A program made the position numbers and the translations under genes. From assembly GCA_022706175.1 (NCBI GenBank), contig JAKJDB010000045.1, forward strand, positions 1-10,314: a DNA stretch of 10,314 nt, written 5' to 3'. This document shows positions 1-9,086 of this stretch, piece by piece (position 1 is the stretch's first letter; each line of letters opens with the position of its first letter). The stretch comes from Candidatus Zhuqueibacterota bacterium. Its GTDB lineage: Bacteria; KSB1; UBA2214. Under the pieces are notes generated by a model. The model was not told where the DNA came from. It saw nothing but the letters and a program-made list of their open reading frames with translations, and did not search any database.

Positions 1-1485
1 GCTTCCGGCAACCCGGTGGTCAAAATGTACCAAACAGCCGGTTCTTATCCGGTTTCGGTCACTCTAGTCACATCGCGCTGCGGTGAGCGAGTCTTCAGTC
101 ATCCCACCCAGATCGAAATCCTTACAGTCAATCGGGCGCCGCAGGCCATCGATGACACGCTGTATGTTGCGGCGAACACCGCCGCGACCGTACAGGTGCT
201 GGCCAATGACAGCGACCCCGATGGCCATCAGCTGCACGTGGAAGCCGAGGCTGTACAGGGCCCGGCGCACGGCGTTGTGGTTTTAGGGGCGGACGGCCTC
301 TGTTCCTTCACCCCAGCCGCCGATTATGCCGGGCAAGATACATTCCGTTATCGTGTTTGCGACAACGGGGCGCCCTCGCTCTGCGACACCGCGACCGTCC
401 TGGTCACCGTGGAACGGCCGGCTGTCGCTCTGTACGATTATGGTTCCGATGCCCTGCCGCAAGCCCGTCATCATTTTAACGAATCGGTTTTTATCGGATT
501 GATCAATCAGACCGGTCCCTGGGTGGACGCCGAGACGGCGCCCAACGATGGCTCTGAAAACGATGGGATCGAATTCGGGCCGACGGATCCGGGGAGCGCC
601 TCGCAGGTGAACATCAGCGTCAGCCGTGATGGCGTCGTTGCCGCTTGGATCGATTTCAACAACGATCATGATTGGGACGACGCGGGAGAAAATATCATTC
701 CGGCCCAGCCGATCAACGGCGGCGGGATCGCACCGTTCCATTTTAATGTGCCTGCGGCGGCTTTAGCCGGTACCGAGATGTGGGCGCGGTTCCGCTATGC
801 CGCCGGCGAGCAGGTTCCGCCGCCCGCGGCGGTGGCCAGTCCGGCCGGCCATCAAGATGCGTACGATGGAGAGGTGCAGGATTTTTATTTCCGTCTGACG
901 CCGGTGGAGTTGACCTCTTTCAACGTCAACGGCAGCGGCGGCGGCGTGCAGCTGGAGTGGCAGACAGCATCGGAGACCGAGAACCTCGGCTTCGGGATTT
1001 ACCGGGCCGATGCGGAAGACGGGACCTATGCGCAGATCAACGCCTCGCTGATACCGGGTGCGGGCACCACTTCGTCCTCACACAGCTATCGGTACCTGGA
1101 TATCACGGCCCAGGCCGGCGAGACCTATTATTACAAATTGGCTGACGTGGATTACAATGGCCGCGTTACCCTCTATGGCCCGGTCAAGATCGCGGTCGAA
1201 GGGCCTGCGGAGTATAGTCTGCATCAAAATTATCCGAATCCGTTCAATCCGGAAACACGCATCAATTTTACCATGAAGGAAAAAGGGCAAGTTGAATTGA
1301 GCGTGTTCAACCTGCAGGGTCGAATGGTGCGACACTTGGTGGCGAAACAACTCGGCGCCGGCGTGCACTCCGTCACCTGGGATGGCAGGGACGCCAATGG
1401 CCAGGTGGTGCCTTCCGGCATCTACCTGTACAAGCTGCAGGTGAATGGTTTTGAGACCATGCGTAAAATGGAGTTCATCAAATAA
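1..1485 (+). CDS. Secreted multidomain protein (PKD / Ig-like / GEVED / Fn3-like) with C-terminal sorting domain, 5' truncated
   Basis: The reading frame is open from base 1, so the gene starts outside the window; the GTG at 16 is internal. Numbering residues from base 1, I see the end of a PKD-like domain (about 1-43), then a bacterial Ig/cadherin-like domain (about 44-138) with the typical VLANDSDPDG motif. Next is a GEVED-type domain (about 142-297) with WIDFNNDHDWDDAGE and a DGEVQDF ending, then an Fn3-like segment (about 302-399). The C-terminal domain (about 404-494) carries QNYPNPFNPET and ends in a FlgD-Ig-like beta fold with PSGIYLYKL. Such C-terminal domains are known in type IX secretion cargo and in similar surface proteins of FCB phyla. 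The protein is therefore probably exported and cell-surface attached or released. No catalytic domain is visible in this part, so any enzymatic activity would lie upstream. The following gene has its own promoter candidate, which suggests this gene ends its transcript. Confidence 0.9.
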   Translation, partial: ASGNPVVKMYQTAGSYPVSVTLVTSRCGERVFSHPTQIEILTVNRAPQAIDDTLYVAANTAATVQVLANDSDPDGHQLHVEAEAVQGPAHGVVVLGADGLCSFTPAADYAGQDTFRYRVCDNGAPSLCDTATVLVTVERPAVALYDYGSDALPQARHHFNESVFIGLINQTGPWVDAETAPNDGSENDGIEFGPTDPGSASQVNISVSRDGVVAAWIDFNNDHDWDDAGENIIPAQPINGGGIAPFHFNVPAAALAGTEMWARFRYAAGEQVPPPAAVASPAGHQDAYDGEVQDFYFRLTPVELTSFNVNGSGGGVQLEWQTASETENLGFGIYRADAEDGTYAQINASLIPGAGTTSSSHSYRYLDITAQAGETYYYKLADVDYNGRVTLYGPVKIAVEGPAEYSLHQNYPNPFNPETRINFTMKEKGQVELSVFNLQGRMVRHLVAKQLGAGVHSVTWDGRDANGQVVPSGIYLYKLQVNGFETMRKMEFIK

Positions 1486-1534
1486 CCCCTGCCTTTGAGA
1501 CAGGCCGATCGTGTCATCGACCTGCGAGTTCCGG

Positions 1535-1572
1535 TGCGAAAGAGCGGCATTGGTATATGCCGCTCTTTCGCA
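1535..1572 (+). terminator. Strong hairpin, probable terminator of the secreted-protein gene
   Basis: A perfect 16-bp stem (1535-1550 pairs with 1557-1572) closes a 6-base loop, TGGTAT. It lies 50 bases after the stop codon of the upstream gene and just before the promoter candidate of the next one. The T-tract after the stem is short (TTT at 1573-1575), so termination could be incomplete or factor-assisted. Confidence 0.65.
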
Positions 1573-1584
1573 TTTAAATACCTC

Positions 1585-1613
1585 TTGACAAACCTGCATA
1601 AAATCCTTAATAT
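1585..1613 (+). promoter_or_regulatory. Sigma70-like promoter candidate for the nucleotidase gene
   Basis: A perfect TTGACA (1585-1590) is followed after 17 bases by TAATAT (1608-1613), which matches four of six positions of TATAAT. It lies between the hairpin at 1535-1572 and the ATG at 1653, giving a short leader of about 30 bases. The -10 match is imperfect and many FCB bacteria use a different -10/-7 consensus, so this is a moderate call. Confidence 0.45.
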
Positions 1614-1652
1614 TTAATCACTCAATGTCCCTGTAACCGGAGATGGCGCGCT

Positions 1653-3161
1653 ATGAAGCGTTCGTGGTTGATTTTATTGTGTTGTTTTTTATCCTCTTTT
1701 GCCCAACAGCTGACCATTCTGCATACCAATGACACGCATTCCCAATTTGAACCCGCCCCGGCTACCTGGGTGCAAAAGAACCCCAAACCGCTTATCGGCG
1801 GTATGACCGCGCTCGAGTATTTTATCTCAAGGGAGAGGGAAAAACAGCAGCCGATCCTGCTGCTGGATGCGGGCGACATCATGACCGGCACGCCCATCGC
1901 CAAGATGGCGCGCGATGGAGTGATTGGCGGCGGTTTTATGGATATGCTGAATGTGATCGGCTACGACGCCATGACCATCGGCAATCACGAGTTCGACGAG
2001 GGCCAGGAGAATTTGCTCCGTTTGGCAGCGGCCGCCCATTTCGATGTGCTTTCCGCCAATCTCTATCAGAATGACCGGTTGATGACGCAAAAGCCCTACG
2101 CCATCTATCCGGTCGGCGGCGTTAAAGTGGGGGTTATCGGTCTCACTCTTGCCAGGCTGTTCGACGACGTGGCGAAAAAGAATCTGGACGGCATTCGAGT
2201 GCAGGATCCGGCCACTGCGGCGCAGACCATGATCGATGAGATCGACCCGCAGACCGATCTCATCGTGCTCCTCACCCATCAGGGGGTGGAGGAAGACCTG
2301 GCGTTGGCTGATCGCATCCGCGGAGCGGATATCATCGTGGGCGGCCACAGCCATTCGCGGTTGCAGGAGCCGATTCGGCGCAACGGGCTGCTGGTGGTGC
2401 AGGCGGACTCCAAGACCCGCTATCTCGGCCGGCTCGAGTTGACGGTGCAGGCGGATACGGTCGCAGACTATCGCTATCAGCTGATCCCCACTTGGGCTGA
2501 CAGCGTTCGAAAACCCAATCCGCGCATGCAGGAGCTGGTCCGGCAGTACAAAGAGCGGATCGACGAGGAGTATGGAAAACCGCTGGGAAAGCTGAAAGTG
2601 GATTGGCGGCGCAGCAACCAGCAGGAGTCCAATATCGGCAATTATCTGACCGATGTGGTGCGTGCGGCGGTGGGCGTCGATTTCGCCGTGCTCAACAGCG
2701 GTGGAATCCGCAAGGATCTGAACAAGGGCGTGCTGCGGAAACTGGATATTGTGGAGATACTGCCCTTCTCCAATAATGTCGTCAAATTCACCTGCAGCGG
2801 CGCACAGCTGCGGACCATCGTGGAATCCAACGCTCGAGCAACGCTGCGGCAGGAGCCCGGCATTTTGCAGGTCTCGGGATTGAGCTATGCTTTTCAAATC
2901 ACTAAAGGCGGAACCGTAGAGATTGAATGGATCAAGGTCAACGGACGGCCTTTGGATGTCAACAGGACCTATACGGGCGCCACAGTGGATTTTATTATTT
3001 ACGGTCAGGCGGAAAAGTATTTCGGGTTCCCGGTGCAAACCGGCGATGCCACCGGTCTGTTGCTAGCGGATCTGGTCATGGATTATGTGCAGAAACATCC
3101 TAACGTCCGTTCGAAAATCGACGGCCGCATCCGCTGCACGGATTTACGCAAGAAGAAGTGA
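1653..3161 (+). CDS. Secreted 5'-nucleotidase / UshA-type metallophosphatase
   Basis: This 502-residue protein has the two-domain layout of the UshA/5'-nucleotidase family, which removes phosphate from nucleotides or related phosphoesters outside the cytoplasm. An N-terminal hydrophobic segment ending near FAQ (residue 18) looks like a Sec signal peptide. The metallophosphatase domain shows the metal ligands in order: HTNDTH (D27, H29), DAGD (D75), GNHEFD (N111, with H112 and D115 as the likely catalytic pair), THQG (H209) and GGHSHS (H232, H234). The C-terminal nucleotidase domain starts near residue 305 and has NSGGIRKD (348-355) and PFSNNVV (371-377). The usual GGDGY-like substrate motif near the end is replaced by GQAEKYFGF (451-459), so the exact substrate is uncertain. 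The start is supported by GGAG at 1639-1642, ten bases upstream of the ATG. It is first in a probable three-gene operon. Confidence 0.93.
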   Translation: MKRSWLILLCCFLSSFAQQLTILHTNDTHSQFEPAPATWVQKNPKPLIGGMTALEYFISREREKQQPILLLDAGDIMTGTPIAKMARDGVIGGGFMDMLNVIGYDAMTIGNHEFDEGQENLLRLAAAAHFDVLSANLYQNDRLMTQKPYAIYPVGGVKVGVIGLTLARLFDDVAKKNLDGIRVQDPATAAQTMIDEIDPQTDLIVLLTHQGVEEDLALADRIRGADIIVGGHSHSRLQEPIRRNGLLVVQADSKTRYLGRLELTVQADTVADYRYQLIPTWADSVRKPNPRMQELVRQYKERIDEEYGKPLGKLKVDWRRSNQQESNIGNYLTDVVRAAVGVDFAVLNSGGIRKDLNKGVLRKLDIVEILPFSNNVVKFTCSGAQLRTIVESNARATLRQEPGILQVSGLSYAFQITKGGTVEIEWIKVNGRPLDVNRTYTGATVDFIIYGQAEKYFGFPVQTGDATGLLLADLVMDYVQKHPNVRSKIDGRIRCTDLRKKK

Positions 3162-3194
3162 TGCCAAAGTCGTCTATTCTTTATATGGTTCAGT

Positions 3195-3200
3195 GGGAGG
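3195..3200 (+). promoter_or_regulatory. Ribosome binding site that fixes the M48 protease start
   Basis: GGGAGG lies 10 bases before the ATG at 3211. It favours this start over the in-frame ATG at 3085, which lies inside the nucleotidase gene, has no comparable site and would put 42 non-signal-like residues ahead of a clear export signal. Confidence 0.8.
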
Positions 3201-3210
3201 AAAAACGGCC

Positions 3211-4656
3211 ATGAAAAAACGATCCTTATTTCACGCGCTCATGCTGGTGTTGCTCGCCGCCGTGCTGTTGACCTGTGCGGTGAATCCGGTCACCGGCAAG
3301 CGGGAGTTGATGTTGCTCAGTGAAGCCGATGAAGTGGCGCTCGGGCAGCAGACCGATGCGGAGGTCATCGCCACCTATGGCTTGTACGAGGATGCGGCTT
3401 TGACCGCCTATGTCGCTCAGATCGGGCAAAGAATGGCTGCGCTCTCTCACCGGCCGGGATTAAAGTACTCGTTCAAGGTCCTCGACACTCCGGTGGTCAA
3501 TGCGTTTGCGGTGCCCGGCGGTTATGTGTACATGACGCGCGGCATCATGAGCTATCTGAACGATGAGGCGGAACTGGCGGGCGTGATCGGCCATGAGCTG
3601 GGCCACGTCTGCGCCCGGCATACGGCCACGCAATACACCCGCGCCCAGCTGGCGCAGGTGGGGCTCGGTTTGGGTTCGATGCTTTCAGAGGACTTTCGTA
3701 AATATGCCGGCATCGCCTCCTTTGGCGTTAATCTGCTTTTTTTACGCTTCAGCCGCGACAACGAACGCCAGGCGGATGACCTGGGCGTAGAGTATTCCTC
3801 CAAATCAGGATACGACTCTAATGCCATGGCCGAGTTTTTCAACACCCTGGAGCAGATGGATGGGTCGTCCAGCAGCAGCGGTCTGCCGGAGTGGTTTTCC
3901 ACCCACCCCAATCCGGAGGACCGCATCGGCGCTGTGCGTCGTAAAACCGCCGAGTGGCAGCAGAAACTCGCCACCAACAAATTCGTCACCAACAAGGATC
4001 AGTACCTGGCGGCCGTGGATGGCATGGTGTACGGCGATGATCCACGCCAGGGGTATGTGGACGGACAGGCTTTTTATCATCCGACCCTGAAATTCGTTTT
4101 GCCCGTGCCCAGCAACTGGACCGTCAACAACACGCCCAGCCAGCTTCAATTCCTGTCCCCGAATCAGGATGCGGCCATCATGCTGACCGCGGCCGGCGGA
4201 CAAACCGCACAGGCCGTAGCCAGCGCCTTTGTGCAGCAGTCGGGCGCGACGGTGCAAAAAAATGATGCGGTGACCCTGAACGGCCTTCCGGCGCAGCGGG
4301 TGCTGTCCAGCGTTACCACAGAATCCGGCTCATTAAGCGTGCTCTCTTATTTCATCCAAAAGGATAATCTGGTCTATACGCTGCACGGCATGTCGGACCC
4401 GGGCAAATTCAGCGGTTATTCTTCGACATTCAGTGGAGTCATGGGTCAGTTCAAGAATCTGACCGACGCATCCAAAATGCAGATCAAGCCGACACTGCTG
4501 TCGGTGAAAACGAACAAGAGCGCCGGCACGGTGGCGACTGCGTTGCGTTCTTCCGGTGTGGCCGAGAAAGAGCTGGCCACCGTGGCCCTGTTGAACGGGA
4601 AAAAGCTGGAAGACCGGCTGTCTGTCAACACCAAGTTAAAGCTGATCTCCAAGTAA
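3211..4656 (+). CDS. M48-family zinc metalloprotease, probable lipoprotein
   Basis: The 481-residue protein begins with a positively charged, hydrophobic leader and a lipobox-like LLTC with Cys22, followed by AVNPVTGKREL. That sequence is characteristic of the mature start of M48 lipoproteins related to BepA and LoiP. The peptidase domain has HELGH (128-132) as zinc site and catalytic Glu, and ERQAD (185-189) giving the third ligand E185. THPNPEDRIGAVRR (231-244) ends the catalytic domain. Residues about 260-481 form an extension with PTLKFVLPVPSNW (291-303) and a final segment (about 425-481) that resembles the LysM-like tails seen in some M48 proteins; that resemblance is weak. The family acts in envelope protein quality control in the periplasm. 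The T before the lipobox cysteine is not the usual G, A or S. The gene starts 49 bases after the nucleotidase. Confidence 0.93.
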   Translation: MKKRSLFHALMLVLLAAVLLTCAVNPVTGKRELMLLSEADEVALGQQTDAEVIATYGLYEDAALTAYVAQIGQRMAALSHRPGLKYSFKVLDTPVVNAFAVPGGYVYMTRGIMSYLNDEAELAGVIGHELGHVCARHTATQYTRAQLAQVGLGLGSMLSEDFRKYAGIASFGVNLLFLRFSRDNERQADDLGVEYSSKSGYDSNAMAEFFNTLEQMDGSSSSSGLPEWFSTHPNPEDRIGAVRRKTAEWQQKLATNKFVTNKDQYLAAVDGMVYGDDPRQGYVDGQAFYHPTLKFVLPVPSNWTVNNTPSQLQFLSPNQDAAIMLTAAGGQTAQAVASAFVQQSGATVQKNDAVTLNGLPAQRVLSSVTTESGSLSVLSYFIQKDNLVYTLHGMSDPGKFSGYSSTFSGVMGQFKNLTDASKMQIKPTLLSVKTNKSAGTVATALRSSGVAEKELATVALLNGKKLEDRLSVNTKLKLISK

Positions 4657-4669
4657 TGGATGATCGTTC

Positions 4670-4699
4670 TGGCCTTCAGCGTCAGCACGCTGAAGGCCA
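4670..4699 (+). repeat. Perfect 13-bp intergenic inverted repeat (hairpin)
   Basis: Bases 4670-4682 pair perfectly with 4687-4699 around a 4-base loop CAGC. It starts 14 bases after the M48 stop codon and ends 3 bases before the AGGAGG of the next gene. No T-tract follows, so it is not a standard intrinsic terminator. It could stabilise the upstream mRNA, attenuate the downstream gene or bind a protein. Confidence 0.75.
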
Positions 4700-4702
4700 T
4701 AC

Positions 4703-4708
4703 AGGAGG
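4703..4708 (+). promoter_or_regulatory. Ribosome binding site deciding the lipoprotein start
   Basis: A consensus AGGAGG lies 5 bases before the ATG at 4714. This supports that start over the in-frame ATG at 4660, which lies only three bases after the M48 stop codon, has no such site and would place the 13-bp hairpin inside the coding region. Confidence 0.8.
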
Positions 4709-4713
4709 ATGAG

Positions 4714-5448
4714 ATGAGTGGTGCTGCAGGGGTGAGAATTAGAATGGCCGCCATGGTTCTGGCGGGCGTGGTGGCGGGAGTGTGGGGTTCGGGTTGTCAT
4801 TCAGCGCGCATGGCGGTTCCGCAAGAGCTGGTCGTGCGCTCCGAGCAGTTGACCTGCTCGGGCAGGGGGGGCTTTAATGAGGATTTTAAATTCGGCGCCT
4901 ATCAGGTCACCGATGTGCATCGCGGCTGGACACGGCGCAGCGCTTGGGGGTTGTGGCGTTTCGAAAGGGCCGACACGCAGCAGTGTTATGAGTTCAGCCT
5001 GGCCGTACCAGGCGGGGGGAGGTGGAATGGCCAGGCGGCCACCGGCCTGCAATCCGCGGATTTAAAGACTGAGGCATGGGGCGGTGAACTCACCATCGGC
5101 ATTGTGTCAAATCAAAATCTGGTGGTGCGTCTGGGGCGCGGCGCTGGCGAGGCCTGGACCATGGTGCTCAATCAGAGGAGCGATGAGGACCTGATGACCG
5201 GCTATCTCAGCAGCGGGAAAGAGAACTATGAGGTGGCCGGCACGCATAAATTGGCGGGAACGCCCATGCCGTTGGCCGATGCGTCAGGTTATGTGCTGGC
5301 GAAAAACAATGTGCCGGTGGCGGCCGTGGACGTCATCAACGACGGGGCCGTCTGGCTCTCGCAAGGGCTCTCCGGCTCGGAGCGGGACGGGCTCGCTGCA
5401 GCCGCCGCGGCCCTGTTGCTGTTTCAGGACCTGAGCGCCGAACATTAA
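4714..5448 (+). CDS. Hypothetical lipoprotein, family not recognised
   Basis: This 244-residue protein has a short Arg-containing N-terminus, a hydrophobic stretch (11-24) and GSGC with Cys28, which reads as a lipoprotein signal. I do not recognise the mature part. It contains tryptophans and aromatics in an alternating pattern (for example WGLWRFER, 78-85), two further cysteines (C48, C91) that might form a disulfide, and mostly beta-like sequence up to about residue 215. It ends with an alanine-rich helix, GLAAAAAALLLFQDL (226-240). No catalytic motif is evident. It is the last gene of the run with the nucleotidase and M48 protease, 57 bases after the latter, and is followed by a terminator. 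An envelope role, perhaps with the protease, is an inference from context. A run of seven G at 4865-4871 lies early in the gene. Confidence 0.8.
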   Translation: MSGAAGVRIRMAAMVLAGVVAGVWGSGCHSARMAVPQELVVRSEQLTCSGRGGFNEDFKFGAYQVTDVHRGWTRRSAWGLWRFERADTQQCYEFSLAVPGGGRWNGQAATGLQSADLKTEAWGGELTIGIVSNQNLVVRLGRGAGEAWTMVLNQRSDEDLMTGYLSSGKENYEVAGTHKLAGTPMPLADASGYVLAKNNVPVAAVDVINDGAVWLSQGLSGSERDGLAAAAAALLLFQDLSAEH

Positions 5449-5500
5449 CATCCACTGCGGCTTTGTTGCGATTTTTTCAAAGGCACATTTTGTTTTTATG

Positions 5501-5536
5501 AAAAACGCCTATCCCGTTTTGGGTCTAGGCGTTTTT
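5501..5536. terminator. Bidirectional intrinsic terminator between convergent genes
   Basis: An 11-bp stem (5501-5511 with 5526-5536) starts with AAAAA and ends with TTTTT, so it offers a U-tract to transcripts from either side. The 14-base loop contains CCC and GGG (5513-5515 and 5521-5523) that could extend the pairing. It lies between the stop codons of the lipoprotein gene (5448, + strand) and clpC (5603, - strand), as expected for a shared terminator. Confidence 0.85.
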
Positions 5537-5602
5537 GATTTTTACCTCTGTTCGAGGTTTTCGCGTGAAACCGCAACCGTGAACCTTTTCAGCCCCCAGC
5601 GC

Positions 5603-8089
<2,487 letters not shown>

Positions 8090-8390
8090 AGGAAGCTCCT
8101 GATGACGAAAAGCGTAGGAAGAATTTTATCAATTGATTTTTACCTTAAACAGCACCACTCCACCGGAGGGTTCCCATTTTTTTCAATCTGCGGTGATCCC
8201 GGTACAGGTTGTCTGTTTATTTTGACAATTCTCCTCTCACACTGGCCTGAAAGGTTTTCAGGATAAACTCTTGATATTATTGAGTTAATTAAGTGCAGCT
8301 TTATGCCGGCGCGGCCGGCGGCACTCGCAATTTCTCAAATACCATGCCATATATACTATAATATATAGGAATTATTCCTCGATAGCAATA
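8090..8390. other. Non-coding gap between lolD and clpC
   Basis: This 301-base gap is visibly more AT-rich than the neighbouring genes. It must hold the clpC promoter (reading leftward), but I cannot fix it: TAAAAT on the - strand (8123-8128) could be a -10, without a good -35 at 17 or 18 bases. I see no CIRCE element and no CtsR heptad repeat. Small inverted repeats are present: CCTGAAA/TTTCAGG (8246-8252 with 8256-8262), GCCGGC twice around GCG (8305-8319), and AGGAAT/ATTCCT (8367-8372 with 8374-8379), the last in a very AT-rich stretch. Confidence 0.6.
8292..8325 (-). terminator. Weak terminator candidate downstream of lolD
   Basis: A GC-rich core (8305-8310 pairing with 8314-8319 around GCG) sits inside a short outer repeat AGTGC/GCACT (8292-8296 with 8321-8325). 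On the - strand it lies about 65 bases past the lolD stop and is followed by AT-rich sequence, but there is no clean T-run. The call is tentative. Confidence 0.25.
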
Positions 8391-9086
8391 TTAATGATTT
8401 TTCGTGTCGCTCTTGATCCGTCCGTCGAGCAGTTCAATCACCCGGTCTGCCCGCTGGGCCAATTCCCGGTTGTGGGTGACGATGATCAGGGTCTGGCCGT
8501 TGGCGCGGCACAGTTGCCAGAGCAACTGATGCAGTTGTTCACCGGATGCCATATCCAGGTTGCCGGAGGGCTCATCCGCCAGGATCAATCGCGGCTGATT
8601 GATGAGCGCGCGGGCTACTGCCACGCGCTGCTGTTCGCCGCCGGAGAGTTCACTGGGCCGATGCCCGGCCCGGGCTTCCAGGCCGACCTGGCTGAGCAGC
8701 TGCCGCCCCCTTTCCGTCAATGCCGATATCCGCTGGCCGGCGATCAATCCCGGCAGGAGAATGTTCTCCAGAGCGGTGAATTCGGGCAGCAGATGATGCA
8801 TCTGATAGACAAAGCCGATGGTCTTGTTGCGGAACTGGGCCAGCTGGGCTTCGGCGAGCTGGTTGATGTCCCGGCCCTGCCACGTGATCCGGCCTTGTGA
8901 CGGCCGATCCAATGTGCCGATCAGGTGCAGCAGAGTGCTTTTGCCCACGCCGGAAGGGCCGACGATGGCGACAATTTCACCCGCCGCCACCATTAGCGTG
9001 ATGCCCTTTAACACATGCAGTTCCGAATCCTTGCCGGTGCGGTACCGCTTGTGCAGATCATAGGTTTGCAGTAAAGTTTCATTCAT
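8391..9086 (-). CDS. lolD: LolD-type ABC ATPase of the lipoprotein-releasing system
   Basis: This 231-residue ATPase has the MacB/LolD-type signature set: Walker A GPSGVGKST (43-51), Q-loop at Q95 followed by the LolD-like MHHLLPEF (96-103), signature LSGGEQQR (147-154), Walker B LILADEP (167-173), D-loop SGNLD (174-178) and H-loop H205. The HHLLPEF sequence is typical of LolD rather than of MacB or FtsE. It should power extraction of outer-membrane lipoproteins from the inner membrane for handover to a LolA-type carrier. Its start overlaps the end of the lolC-like permease gene by 8 bases, which implies translational coupling and a shared complex. Length is normal for the family. Confidence 0.93.
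   Translation of the reverse strand: MNETLLQTYDLHKRYRTGKDSELHVLKGITLMVAAGEIVAIVGPSGVGKSTLLHLIGTLDRPSQGRITWQGRDINQLAEAQLAQFRNKTIGFVYQMHHLLPEFTALENILLPGLIAGQRISALTERGRQLLSQVGLEARAGHRPSELSGGEQQRVAVARALINQPRLILADEPSGNLDMASGEQLHQLLWQLCRANGQTLIIVTHNRELAQRADRVIELLDGRIKSDTKNH

Noticed and set aside
1827..3038. 403-codon open frame on the - strand opposite the nucleotidase gene
   Set aside because: It mirrors a well-supported gene with all family motifs; its translation is rich in His, Arg and Ile without domain features, as expected from the complement of GC-rich codons.
3085..3210. Upstream in-frame start for the M48 protease
   Set aside because: It lies within the nucleotidase gene, lacks a good ribosome site and would bury the export signal behind 42 residues; the ATG at 3211 has GGGAGG ten bases upstream.
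8151..8160. AGCACCACTC, partly like half of a CIRCE element
   Set aside because: The match to TTAGCACTC is broken by an insertion and the inverted second half at 9-base spacing is missing.
8102..8266. 54-codon open frame on the + strand in the lolD-clpC gap, preceded by AGGAAG
   Set aside because: The ribosome-like site is the complement of the clpC leader, there is no room for a promoter outside clpC, and the product has no recognisable signal. Conservation in relatives would be needed to revive it.
8357..8362. Perfect TATAAT on the + strand
   Set aside because: It is in a very AT-rich stretch, has no -35 at the right distance and no gene downstream on that strand.
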